A stretch of DNA of 28,896 nucleotides, taken from contig CAKUEU010000017.1 of the NCBI GenBank assembly GCA_934646865.1, positions 1 through 28,896 on the forward strand, written 5' to 3'. The notes beneath the pieces were generated by a model. The model was given only the letters and a program-made list of their open reading frames with translations. It was not told the origin of the DNA and ran no database searches. Numbering within the stretch: position 1 is the stretch's first letter; every line of letters starts with the position of its first letter. The position numbers and the translations under genes are program-made. The stretch is from an uncultured Collinsella sp. GTDB taxonomy: Bacteria; Actinomycetota; Coriobacteriia; Coriobacteriales; Coriobacteriaceae. This document shows positions 1 to 6,922 of the stretch, piece after piece.

Positions 1-42
1 CTGTACGATTTTGCGATACAACCAGCAAGGAGCAAATCGACC

Positions 43-1506
43 ATGACGAAGACCAAGGCACAGCAGATTATGGCGGCTACCGAGGTTCGCACAGCCAATG
101 ACGTCACCGCGGCCATCCAAGATATCGCCGCCGAGTTTGAGCCCTACATCATCAAGCAGCGCCGGCACTTCCATAAGCACCCAGAGCTGAGCCTCGCCGA
201 GGAGCGCACGACTTCCGACATCGCAAACCAGCTCGACGCCATGAACATCCCCTACGAGCGCCCGCTCAAGACGGGCCTGGTGGCGACGCTTCGCGGCACC
301 GCGCCCGACGCTTACCGCGAGGACGGCACGCCGCGCCGCCGCATCCTGCTGCGCGCCGACATCGACGCCCTTCCCGTTACCGAACAGACCGGGGAGGAGT
401 TCGCCAGCGTCAACGACGGCTGCATGCACGCCTGCGGCCACGACTGCCACATCGCCATGATGCTCGGCGCGCTGCAGATTCTGCGCCACATGACCGATGA
501 CATTCACGGCGAAATCCGTATCGTATTCCAGCCCAGCGAGGAAAACGGCCAGGGCGCCAAGCTCATGATCGGCACCGGTGTGCTCGACGGCGTCGACGGC
601 GCCTATGCCGCACACATCTGGAGCGAGGTCGATGCCGGCACCGTGAGCTGCGAGCCCGGCCCGCGCATGGCAAACACCGACTGGTTCCGCATCGACGTCC
701 GCGGCACTTCGTGCCATGGCGCCATGCCCCAGCGCGGCCACGACGCCGTTATGGTGGCCGCCGAGATCGTCAATGCCCTGCAGACCATCGTTTCGCGCGA
801 GATCAGCCCCTACGAGCCGGCCGTCATCACCGTCGGTGAGCTGCACGGCGGAACCGCACGCAACGTCATCGCTGGCACGGCATACCTCGCCGGCACGGTG
901 CGCACCTATGGCGACAAGACGCATGAGGAGATGCCCGAGCTTATGCGCCGCATCGTGGAGCACACCGCAGCAGCTTTGGGCGCCGAGGCCGAGCTTACCG
1001 ATTACACCATCGCCAACTACAAGGTCGAAAACGACGCCGCCTCGAGCGAGCGCTGCCGCCAAGCCGTGCTCAAGTGCCTGGGCCCCGCGGGCGAGGGCCA
1101 TTACCGCGGCACACTTTCGGGCGAGGATTTCTCGGAGTATCTGCGTCGCGTGCCGGGCGTGCTTGCCTTTGTGGGCGCGCGCAATCCCCAAATCGGTGCG
1201 ACGTACGCCCAACACTCCTGCTTCTACAAGATTGATGAGAGCGTGCTTGCCAAGGGCTCCATGGTAGCCGCCCAGTATGCCATCGACTTTTTGGCCGAGC
1301 CCACGCAAGAGGAGCTCGACGGCCCCACGATTGCTGCCGTTGCCGAGACCAATCCCGATCTGGCCGCCAAACTGCGCTCTGCCAAGGCAACGGCTGCCGA
1401 AGCTCGCGACGCCGTGCACGATGCCCGCACCGCCCGCCATGCCGCAATCAAGGGCATCCACGATGCCCGCGCCGCTGCTCGCCACGAAGACCATCGCGAC
1501 GAGTAG
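43..1506 (+). CDS. M20-family metal-dependent amidohydrolase (N-acyl amino acid / hippurate hydrolase type)
   Basis: A cytoplasmic amidohydrolase of the M20D group, which cleaves N-acyl amino acids or related amides with a two-metal site. The family signatures are visible in order: HKHPELS near residue 44, ADIDALP at 105-111, HACGHD at 129-134 (metal ligands), PSEE at 164-167, HIW at 191-193 and SGEDF in the C-terminal third. The start ATG has AAGGAG ten bases upstream. At 487 residues it is longer than the usual ~390-400. The excess is an Ala/Arg/His-rich, probably helical tail from about residue 440, after the catalytic domain ends. Substrate cannot be read from sequence: indole-acetyl amino acids, hippurate, p-aminobenzoyl-glutamate and N-acetyl-diaminopimelate are all used by relatives. 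It is the only plus-strand gene in the first 12 kb and faces the next gene tail to tail across a strong shared terminator. Confidence 0.88.
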   Translation: MTKTKAQQIMAATEVRTANDVTAAIQDIAAEFEPYIIKQRRHFHKHPELSLAEERTTSDIANQLDAMNIPYERPLKTGLVATLRGTAPDAYREDGTPRRRILLRADIDALPVTEQTGEEFASVNDGCMHACGHDCHIAMMLGALQILRHMTDDIHGEIRIVFQPSEENGQGAKLMIGTGVLDGVDGAYAAHIWSEVDAGTVSCEPGPRMANTDWFRIDVRGTSCHGAMPQRGHDAVMVAAEIVNALQTIVSREISPYEPAVITVGELHGGTARNVIAGTAYLAGTVRTYGDKTHEEMPELMRRIVEHTAAALGAEAELTDYTIANYKVENDAASSERCRQAVLKCLGPAGEGHYRGTLSGEDFSEYLRRVPGVLAFVGARNPQIGATYAQHSCFYKIDESVLAKGSMVAAQYAIDFLAEPTQEELDGPTIAAVAETNPDLAAKLRSAKATAAEARDAVHDARTARHAAIKGIHDARAAARHEDHRDE

Positions 1507-1539
1507 CCATCGCGCACTCTAGATTAATCGTCAATAACA

Positions 1540-1579
1540 AAGCGGAGGGGGACGTCAAGATGAACGTCCCCCTCCGCTT
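1540..1579. terminator. Bidirectional intrinsic terminator between convergent genes
   Basis: A perfect 16-bp stem (1540-1555 paired with 1564-1579) closes an 8-nt loop. It is followed by ATTTGTT on the plus strand and by TTGTTATTG on the minus strand. It lies between the plus-strand M20 gene and the minus-strand zinc-ribbon gene, so it can serve both. Confidence 0.9.
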
Positions 1580-1598
1580 ATTTGTTAAGCGCTATTTC

Positions 1599-1627
1599 TG
1601 CCATTTCTATCCCGTCCCCAAATGGCA
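1599..1627 (-). other. Post-stop hairpin with GGGGACGGG loop
   Basis: An 8-bp perfect stem (TGCCATTT at 1599-1606, AAATGGCA at 1620-1627) encloses 13 nt that read GGGGACGGGATAG on the minus strand. It begins 10 nt after the stop codon of the zinc-ribbon gene. It has no U-tract, and a separate strong terminator follows. It belongs to a set of similar post-stop hairpins in this window. Confidence 0.6.
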
Positions 1628-1637
1628 GGTGGCAGGG

Positions 1638-2930
1638 CTATTCGTCCTGCGGAGCCTCGTCGGAGTTCGGGTCGGGCGCAGGGTCCGGTTCAGGCTCGGG
1701 CACAGGCGCAGGCTCGGGCTCCGGCACAGGTGCGGACTCGGGCTCCGGCGCAGGTGCGGGCTCGGGCGTAGGTGCGGGCTCTGGCGCAGGCTCGGGCTCT
1801 GGCGCAGGCGCGGGAGCAACATCCGGAGCATCGTAGCCTGCAGGGGCAGCCTTCTTTTCGAAGGGCAGCACGAAGGTCAGGACGTCGTCCTTGTCCTCGT
1901 CGGCCCACTCGCTTGCGTAGCGCGCTACCCAATAGCCAACGGCACGATGCTTGAGCATGCTGCCAAAGACCGTGAGGAATACCGTGACAAACGCCGTCAG
2001 CACCAAGAACAATACGAGCGTAATGCCACCGCCGGTAACAAGCGCCTCAATAGCCGTAGGACGGTAGTAGTAGCTATACATACCGACAGAGGCAATGGTG
2101 CCAAAGACGAGCGTCAGGATCCATGTGACAACGTTGGCGACCAGACCCGTCAAAAACTCGGGAAGGAACGATGCGCAGAACAGCTTGGTCTTATTGTTCT
2201 TAAAGGCCGCCCAGACCTTATCGAGCGAAAACGCGCTCTCGACGCGACCGGTCACCGCAAAGTGCATCACGGCGATGTCGGCGAACATAGTAAAGAAGAC
2301 ACCCAGGACCGCCGTGGCAATCATAGCCAGAACAAACAGGCCCAGCGAGCCAAACAGCGCGGCCTCAAGCGCATAAGAGCCGTAATACGAATACGAGCCC
2401 GCGGCACCAATTACCACGCTCTCCACCAGCGAAAGCGCTACACCAATAACGGGAATAGCCGCGATAACCTTGAGCACGCTCGAAATAACACCCGAAAAGA
2501 CGCCAAGGCCAAACGACGTGGAGCGCATCAGCGGACGATCCATGCCGTCATCGACCTTAAGCGACAGGTCGCGACCCCACTCGATGCCAAAGCCCGAACC
2601 GCACACGCTCGCCACGTAAGCGGCCAAAAAGCCGATGGCAGCTGCAATACCGCCGATAACGGGAATAAACAGCACGAGCACCGACACGACACAGATAAGC
2701 GCCGGCAAAAAGGCAATCTGGCATACGCGCTGCAGCACGCCCGGAGTCTTGGTCATATCCTCAAACGCCTGAGCCGTGCAGCCCTTGGACACGTTCATGA
2801 CAGGTTGAGGGGCAAACTGCTGAGGCTGACCCTGAGGGGCGGAGGCTGCAGTGCCGGCATTGGGGGCACCACACACGCCGCAGAACTTGTCGTTATCACC
2901 CATAGGGGCGCCACACTGCGAACAGAACAT
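1638..2930 (-). CDS. Zinc-ribbon polytopic membrane protein with Pro/Glu-rich tail
   Basis: A 430-residue protein of unknown function. The N-terminus is a zinc ribbon of the 'zinc-ribbon domain' type, with Cys at positions 3, 6, 17 and 20 (CSQC...CGVC). A linker rich in Ala/Gln/Pro follows, then several long hydrophobic segments between about residues 70 and 350. The last ~50 residues are almost pure Ala-Pro-Glu repeats (PEPAPEPAP type) ending in an acidic tail. The start at 2930 is chosen because the Cys motif begins at residue 3 and GAAGGG lies upstream; a longer in-frame ORF adds 28 residues unlike any ribbon protein. Such proteins (DUF4013-like or similar membrane families) are common in gut Firmicutes and Actinobacteria. 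The ribbon suggests a protein-protein or regulatory role at the membrane, which is inference only. Confidence 0.75.
   Translation of the reverse strand: MFCSQCGAPMGDNDKFCGVCGAPNAGTAASAPQGQPQQFAPQPVMNVSKGCTAQAFEDMTKTPGVLQRVCQIAFLPALICVVSVLVLFIPVIGGIAAAIGFLAAYVASVCGSGFGIEWGRDLSLKVDDGMDRPLMRSTSFGLGVFSGVISSVLKVIAAIPVIGVALSLVESVVIGAAGSYSYYGSYALEAALFGSLGLFVLAMIATAVLGVFFTMFADIAVMHFAVTGRVESAFSLDKVWAAFKNNKTKLFCASFLPEFLTGLVANVVTWILTLVFGTIASVGMYSYYYRPTAIEALVTGGGITLVLFLVLTAFVTVFLTVFGSMLKHRAVGYWVARYASEWADEDKDDVLTFVLPFEKKAAPAGYDAPDVAPAPAPEPEPAPEPAPTPEPAPAPEPESAPVPEPEPAPVPEPEPDPAPDPNSDEAPQDE
1660..1815. repeat. Tandem degenerate repeat coding the Pro/Glu tail
   Basis: GC-rich imperfect repeats of units such as GGCTCGGGCACAGGCGCA run through this stretch. 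They encode the alternating Pro-Glu/Ala-Pro tail on the minus strand. Such repeats can expand or contract between strains. The same low-complexity DNA produces spurious Ser/Gly-rich ORFs on the plus strand. Confidence 0.8.
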
Positions 2931-3080
2931 CGAAATCATCCCTTCGTATCTAGAGCGAATCACCTGGATCGCGAACGATGTCTTAGGCATCATTATCACC
3001 CAATGTGGGGACAAATACTCTTAGATGACGTATTTGCAACGCGCGGGGCACTTTTCGATTGTTTGATGAGTGCGTCCGCG

Positions 3081-4103
3081 CTAGTTCGTTCCGCGGAAGC
3101 CCTTGCCGACGATCTCGGAACTGTCTACGATGGTGATAAACGCGTCCGGATCGATCTCGCGGGCATAGCGACGCAGCTGCACGGCCTCGCGGCGGCTCAG
3201 CACGCTCATGATCACCGTTACGCACTTGCCCGAGAAGGCACCATAGCCGCGGCTGATAGTTGCCGTACGGTTGAGATGCTTAACGATAAACTCCTCGACT
3301 TTGCGCGGCTCGGAGCAAATGACCGTGCAGACCTTGCGCAGGTGAATGCTCTCGATGGCCTTATCGACCACAAGCGTCTTGGCAAACAGGCCAAGCACGC
3401 AGTACAGACCGACGCGCGGACCGTACAGGAAAGCAGCGATCGTCACGATGCCGATATCCACCAGCAGCAGCGCACGGCCGATCTCGAGCGTCGTGCGGCG
3501 CTTGAGGATCATGGCAAGGATGTCGGTGCCGCCCGTCGAGGCGCCGATGTCAAAGACGATGGCGCTGCCCAGCGCCGGCAAGATAACGGCAAAGCACAGG
3601 TCAAGCCACATGTCGCCTGTGAGCGAAACATCGGTCGGAATGAAAATCTCAAACAACGAAACGTAGGCCGAAAGCGCAAACGAGGCGAAGACGCTCCAGA
3701 GGATTGCCTTGCGCTCCAAAAAGATAAAGCCCAGGATGACCAGGACCGCGTTGATGATCCACATAAAGACGCCGACGGGCAGGGTCGGGAACAGCGTGGA
3801 AAGAATAACCGAAACGCCCGAGGTGCCGCCAAAGGCGAAGTGATTAGGGGTTTTAAACGCGACGATGGCAAAGGCCGTGAGGATCAGGCCCAAATTGAGC
3901 TCGACAAAAAAACGAGGAAAGCCCGGCTCCTGGCTGCGCTTGCGACCAGCGCGCTCACCACGCTCGATAACATCGCGATCGACCACGCGCTCCATCGGCA
4001 CTACGGGAGGACGATGAACCTCCTCGGCAGCACGCGACGCCGCTTCTGCCGCAGCGGCCTCAATCGCCCATGCCTTGCTTTCTGTCTCGTGCTCGTCGGC
4101 CAT
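3081..4103 (-). CDS. YitT-family membrane protein with C-terminal DUF2179
   Basis: A 340-residue integral membrane protein of the YitT/DUF161 family, whose function is unknown. After a charged N-terminal region of about 65 residues come five to six hydrophobic segments (LNLGLILTAFAIVAF onward). They include the family-typical GGTSGVSVILS and IGASTGGTDILAMI loops. The C-terminal ~80 residues form the soluble DUF2179 domain (CTVICSEPRKVEEFI... IVDSSEIVGKGF). It is somewhat longer than the usual ~280-290 residues because of the N-terminal extension. The start ATG is preceded by GAGGAG eight bases upstream. It sits alone between the asp23 operon terminator and the zinc-ribbon gene; nothing nearby indicates a substrate. 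Confidence 0.88.
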   Translation of the reverse strand: MADEHETESKAWAIEAAAAEAASRAAEEVHRPPVVPMERVVDRDVIERGERAGRKRSQEPGFPRFFVELNLGLILTAFAIVAFKTPNHFAFGGTSGVSVILSTLFPTLPVGVFMWIINAVLVILGFIFLERKAILWSVFASFALSAYVSLFEIFIPTDVSLTGDMWLDLCFAVILPALGSAIVFDIGASTGGTDILAMILKRRTTLEIGRALLLVDIGIVTIAAFLYGPRVGLYCVLGLFAKTLVVDKAIESIHLRKVCTVICSEPRKVEEFIVKHLNRTATISRGYGAFSGKCVTVIMSVLSRREAVQLRRYAREIDPDAFITIVDSSEIVGKGFRGTN

Positions 4104-4219
4104 TACGGCAACTCCTCGTTAACAATTTGGAAACAATGCGCCCATTAGGGTAACGCGGAACGCAGCGATTGCAACCCTTAGTTAGACAAACGGCATGCCT
4201 ACATCGGGGGCGTACAAAC

Positions 4220-4257
4220 AACGGCCGGCCGCGCTTTTGCTTGCGCGGTCGGCCGTT
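4220..4257 (-). terminator. GC-rich terminator after the amaP-asp23 operon
   Basis: A 15-bp stem with one imperfect pair (4220-4234 with 4243-4257) closes an 8-nt loop and is followed on the minus strand by TGTTTGT. It lies about 50 nt beyond the asp23 stop codon. The imperfect pair is G-U in the plus-strand RNA, so the structure would also work in that direction, though no plus-strand gene ends here. Confidence 0.75.
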
Positions 4258-4275
4258 TAACGTTTTCGCAGATAA

Positions 4276-4312
4276 AACCTGCCAAAACAAACCTGTCCCT
4301 TTTTGGTAGGTT
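4276..4312 (-). other. Post-stop hairpin with GGGACAGG loop (asp23)
   Basis: A stem of 12 positions (4276-4287 with 4301-4312), one of them G-U on the plus strand, encloses 13 nt that read AGGGACAGGTTTG on the minus strand. Its outer edge overlaps the asp23 stop codon at 4311-4313. It resembles the hairpin behind lgt in both loop motif and position. Confidence 0.65.
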
Positions 4313-4826
4313 ACTCGTGCTGGCTGGTACGGTGCTCGTACTCCTCGGGGGTGATGACATCCTCGATGCGCAGGTTGACGCCCGCCACCTCAAGACCGGT
4401 CATCGCAGCGAGGCGCTCAGTGACGCGCTCCTTGACGTCGTCGAAGATTGCAGGCGCATAGGCGCCGTACTCGATGATGACGGAGATGTTGACGACCACA
4501 CGGTTGTCGTCGGTGACCTCGACCGTCACGCCCTTGGTCAGGTTCTCGGCACCAAACTGCTCCTGCACAAAGTGCATGAGGTTACCCTTCATGCCCAGGA
4601 CGTGCGGAACCTCGCGGGTGGCCATGGCGACGATCTTCTCGATTACGCCGTTAGAATAGGTCAGCGAGTCCTCGGACTCGTCCGCCTCCTCGTCATCCTC
4701 ATCCGCATCGGACTCGGCCTCGACGAGCGCCTCGTCCTCGAGCGTGGCGTCCTCGGCTTCGGCGACGACCGCCTCGTTCTCCTCGAGCTCGGTATCGGCC
4801 ACATCGACCTTCGTATTAAAAGCCAT
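4311..4826 (-). CDS. asp23: Asp23/Gls24-family envelope stress protein
   Basis: A 171-residue Asp23/Gls24 protein. The Asp23 domain spans about residues 55-165: SLTYSNGVIEKIVAMATREVPHV, then the VTVEV...VVVNISVIIEYG strand pair and VNLRIEDV near the end. The first ~55 residues are a strongly acidic Glu/Asp/Ala stretch, long for the family. In Staphylococcus aureus, Asp23 is held at the membrane by AmaP and affects cell-wall stress responses. Here it is the last gene of the same three-gene set. SD is GGAGG just before the ATG. A 44-nt gap separates it from the DUF2273 gene upstream, with no terminator seen, so co-transcription is likely. Confidence 0.9.
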   Translation of the reverse strand: MAFNTKVDVADTELEENEAVVAEAEDATLEDEALVEAESDADEDDEEADESEDSLTYSNGVIEKIVAMATREVPHVLGMKGNLMHFVQEQFGAENLTKGVTVEVTDDNRVVVNISVIIEYGAYAPAIFDDVKERVTERLAAMTGLEVAGVNLRIEDVITPEEYEHRTSQHE

Positions 4827-4870
4827 GGTTCCTCCTTATGCCCACCGCAAATGCGGCAGTCGAATACGTA

Positions 4871-5248
4871 TTAGCGGCCGCTGAACAGACGACCAAAGAA
4901 GTTGACGATACCGTTTTCGCCGTCGCGAATCTGGCCGATCACGGCACCGATCAGCACAAAGAATGCGATGACGAGCGTATCCCACAGGCCCAGCGTGAGC
5001 ACCAAAACGGCAAGGATAAAGCCCGCGACAGCACCAAGCGTGGTGTTGGGGTGGCGCACGGCATAGCTCCAGATGGCAGCCCCGGTTCCCTTGATGAGAC
5101 CCATAGCCTCGTCAAAATCCGCGGCAGCCGCGTCATGCGGCTCGGTTGCTTCGTGTTTGGAATCAACAGGCTCGCCCGCCGGGGCGGCGCACTGGTCGAT
5201 CGTCAGGCGCGGCGTGCGGGTGGTCTTGTCTTGATTGGTATCACTCAC
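4871..5248 (-). CDS. DUF2273 small membrane protein
   Basis: A 125-residue DUF2273 protein, the usual partner between amaP and asp23. Two adjacent hydrophobic segments (TTLGAVAGFILAVLVLTLGLW and TLVIAFFVLIGAVIGQIRDG) form the domain, which ends in FFGRLFSGR. The hydrophilic N-terminal ~60 residues are an extension beyond the ~60-residue core family. The start is taken as GTG at 5246-5248: GGAGG lies six bases upstream, and this start overlaps the amaP stop by 8 nt, typical of translational coupling. An ATG at 5371 opens the same frame but would overlap amaP by 131 nt and lacks a good ribosome site. The role is presumed to be in the membrane complex anchoring Asp23. Confidence 0.82.
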   Translation of the reverse strand: MSDTNQDKTTRTPRLTIDQCAAPAGEPVDSKHEATEPHDAAAADFDEAMGLIKGTGAAIWSYAVRHPNTTLGAVAGFILAVLVLTLGLWDTLVIAFFVLIGAVIGQIRDGENGIVNFFGRLFSGR

Positions 5249-5786
5249 CGGAAACCTCCACGGTCTGGACGGTAGTCTTGGACGGTAAAAAGCGGACGCG
5301 CGCGGACGTACCCGGCGTGCCGAGCATGGTGTCGCAGGCTTCCTCGATACGCTGCTGCATCGCGGTAGCAAGAGAAGCGACGTCCCTATCGTCGAGCGCG
5401 ATGGCCTCGACCTTAAAACGGACGCTCGACTCGTCGGAGCCCTGCACGCGTGCCTCGATATGCTCGATCATTACGCGGTCGTCGCGCTCGGCGGCGGCCC
5501 TGGCACACGAGGAAAGCGCTGCGAGGGTGACCTCGATATTGCGCTCCCCCGCAGGATGCACGCAGGACGGCTCACGACGGGCAAACATCAGGCGGAAGAA
5601 GCCCACCAGCACGCCAAGCGCCACAACGCCGGCACATACCGTAACGACGATACGCGGCATGGGATCGCGCATCAGCAGCATAAAGCGATACGTATACGGC
5701 CCCCAGAACTGGCAGACGAACGTACCCAGCGCCACGATGGCGGCGGCAAGATACACGATCGCTAGGGCTCGTTTGAGTACGCGCAC
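5241..5786 (-). CDS. amaP: Alkaline-shock response membrane anchor protein AmaP
   Basis: An AmaP-like protein of 181 residues, known in S. aureus as the membrane anchor of Asp23. Two transmembrane segments lie at about residues 7-29 (ALAIVYLAAAIVALG) and 44-66 (IVVTVCAGVVALGVLVGFF). A cytoplasmic Asp23-like region follows (NIEVTLAALSSCARAAAERDDRVMIEHIEARV...). I place the start at GTG 5784-5786: GAAGGGAG precedes it by five bases, and the upstream ATG at 5837 lies inside a perfect TATAAT box, so it would be at or upstream of the transcription start. It is the first gene of amaP-DUF2273-asp23, whose order is conserved in Gram-positives. Confidence 0.8.
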   Translation of the reverse strand: MRVLKRALAIVYLAAAIVALGTFVCQFWGPYTYRFMLLMRDPMPRIVVTVCAGVVALGVLVGFFRLMFARREPSCVHPAGERNIEVTLAALSSCARAAAERDDRVMIEHIEARVQGSDESSVRFKVEAIALDDRDVASLATAMQQRIEEACDTMLGTPGTSARVRFLPSKTTVQTVEVSGE

Positions 5787-5835
5787 GCGCGCTCCCTTCA
5801 AATCTCGGCTCTCGGAATGCAAAACGATTCGCATC

Positions 5836-5841
5836 ATTATA
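5836..5841 (-). promoter_or_regulatory. Candidate -10 box of the amaP operon
   Basis: The minus strand reads TATAAT at 5841-5836, about 50 nt before the proposed GTG start of amaP and directly after the yebC terminator. No convincing -35 hexamer is found 16-18 nt upstream, where the terminator stem lies. Confidence 0.5.
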
Positions 5842-5845
5842 AAAG

Positions 5846-5881
5846 AGCCGGGTCCGGTGCTCTACGCACGCGGATCCGGCT
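5846..5881 (-). terminator. Terminator after yebC
   Basis: An 11-position stem (5846-5856 with 5871-5881) continues into an inner GTGC/GCAC stem with a 5-nt loop. It is followed on the minus strand by CTCTTTTAT. It lies 70 nt past the yebC stop and just upstream of the amaP -10 box, insulating the two units. Confidence 0.8.
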
Positions 5882-5951
5882 CATCTATTCCACGAGGCTT
5901 GCATGCTCGCTTCATTATGCCCAGATATGCACGGCTTAACCCGTGCGAGCG

Positions 5952-6758
5952 CTACTCCTCCTCGAGGGCAGCGATGACCTCGTCGGTCATGTCCATGGTG
6001 CTGTAAACATCCTGGACGTCGTCGAGCTCCTCAAGACGGTCGATGAGGCGCTGGACCTTCTTGGCGTCGGTACCAGAGACCTCGGTCGGGGTGGTCGGGA
6101 CCATGGTGGTCTCGGAACCCTTGACCTGGACGCCCTGCTCCTCGAGCGCCTTGGAGACAGCCATGACGTCGTTGGCAGTAGTCCAGACGATCCACTCCTC
6201 GCCGGCATCCTCGTAGTCCTCGCCACCGGCCTCGGCGATGGCCATCATGAACTCATCCTCGTCGCCGGCAGCACCGTTGGCGATCATGGTCTCCTTCTTG
6301 GCGTTCTCGTCCAGGATCTCCTTGGCGACGACGATCTGGCCCTTGCGCTCAAACTGGAAGGCGACGGAGCCGGAGGTACCCAGGTTACCACCAGCGTGGG
6401 AGAAGGCGGAACGGACATCAGCGGCGGTACGGTTGCGGTTGTCGGTCAGGCAGTCGACGTAGACGGCGACACCGGCGGGACCGTAGCCCTCGTACACGAT
6501 GTTCTCGTAGACGGCGGCGTCAGCACCCGAACCAAAAGCCTTGTCGATAGCGGACTTGATCTTGTCCTTAGGCATGGACTGAGCCTTGGCCTTGGCAACG
6601 GCAGCGGCGAGGCTGGCGTTGTTCTCGGGCAGCGGGTCACCGCCGAGACGGGCAGCAACGGTGATGTTGCGGCTGAGCTTGGAGAAGAGGGCGGAACGCT
6701 TGGCGTCCTGCGCGCCCTTACGATGCTTGGTTGTGGCCCACTTAGAGTGTCCGGACAT
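5952..6758 (-). CDS. yebC: YebC/PmpR-family protein (translation/regulatory factor)
   Basis: A 268-residue YebC-family protein of full length. The N-terminus MSGHSKWATTKHRKGAQDAKR matches the family signature, followed by FSKLSRNITVAARLGGDP, NNASLAAAVAKAKAQSMPKD, YEGYGPAGVAVYVDCLTDNRNRTAADVRSAF and GNLGTSGSVAFQF. The acidic C-terminus is typical. Members have been described as DNA-binding regulators (PmpR) and, for YebC-type proteins, as factors relieving ribosome stalling at proline stretches. The Pro/Glu tail encoded at 1.7-1.8 kb would be a natural client, but that link is speculative. SD GGAG lies seven bases before the ATG. It is transcribed alone, with a strong terminator behind it. Confidence 0.95.
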   Translation of the reverse strand: MSGHSKWATTKHRKGAQDAKRSALFSKLSRNITVAARLGGDPLPENNASLAAAVAKAKAQSMPKDKIKSAIDKAFGSGADAAVYENIVYEGYGPAGVAVYVDCLTDNRNRTAADVRSAFSHAGGNLGTSGSVAFQFERKGQIVVAKEILDENAKKETMIANGAAGDEDEFMMAIAEAGGEDYEDAGEEWIVWTTANDVMAVSKALEEQGVQVKGSETTMVPTTPTEVSGTDAKKVQRLIDRLEELDDVQDVYSTMDMTDEVIAALEEE

Positions 6759-6888
6759 ACGTGTCTCCTATCGGTTTCGACCTAAAGCCCAGCGCAGATG
6801 CTCGGGCAATATAAACAAACGTCGTTATGATATACCTACTAGCCTGCGAGATAAACCCCAAAATGAAGGCGTCGTGATGATGCCCCCT

Positions 6889-6921
6889 TTGGTGCAAAGA
6901 AACCTGACCCCAATGCACCAA
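6889..6921 (-). other. Post-stop hairpin with GGGGTCAGG loop (DUF6020)
   Basis: An 8-bp perfect stem (TTGGTGCA at 6889-6896, TGCACCAA at 6914-6921) encloses 17 nt containing GGGGTCAGGTTTC on the minus strand. It begins one nucleotide after the stop codon of the DUF6020 gene. A purine-rich AGGGGGC follows instead of a U-tract, so it is not a classical terminator. Confidence 0.6.
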
Positions 6922-6922
6922 G

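Noticed and set aside
1660..1815. Possible CRISPR or direct-repeat array
   Set aside because: The repeats are degenerate, have no spacers and are explained by the Pro/Glu codons of the minus-strand protein.
3011..3037. Hairpin CAAATAC/GTATTTG as a YitT gene terminator and member of the GGGGACA set
   Set aside because: Only a 7-bp AT-rich stem with an 11-nt loop, about 45 nt from the stop; GGGGACA is on the opposite strand from the other members and no U-tract follows.
1560..4148. 862-residue plus-strand open frame
   Set aside because: It starts inside the terminator stem, has no ribosome site, spans two good minus-strand genes and their gap, and translates to an Arg/His-rich low-complexity product.
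5787..5837. ATG at 5837 as the amaP start
   Set aside because: It overlaps a TATAAT box and lacks a ribosome site, while GTG at 5786 has GAAGGGAG at good spacing.
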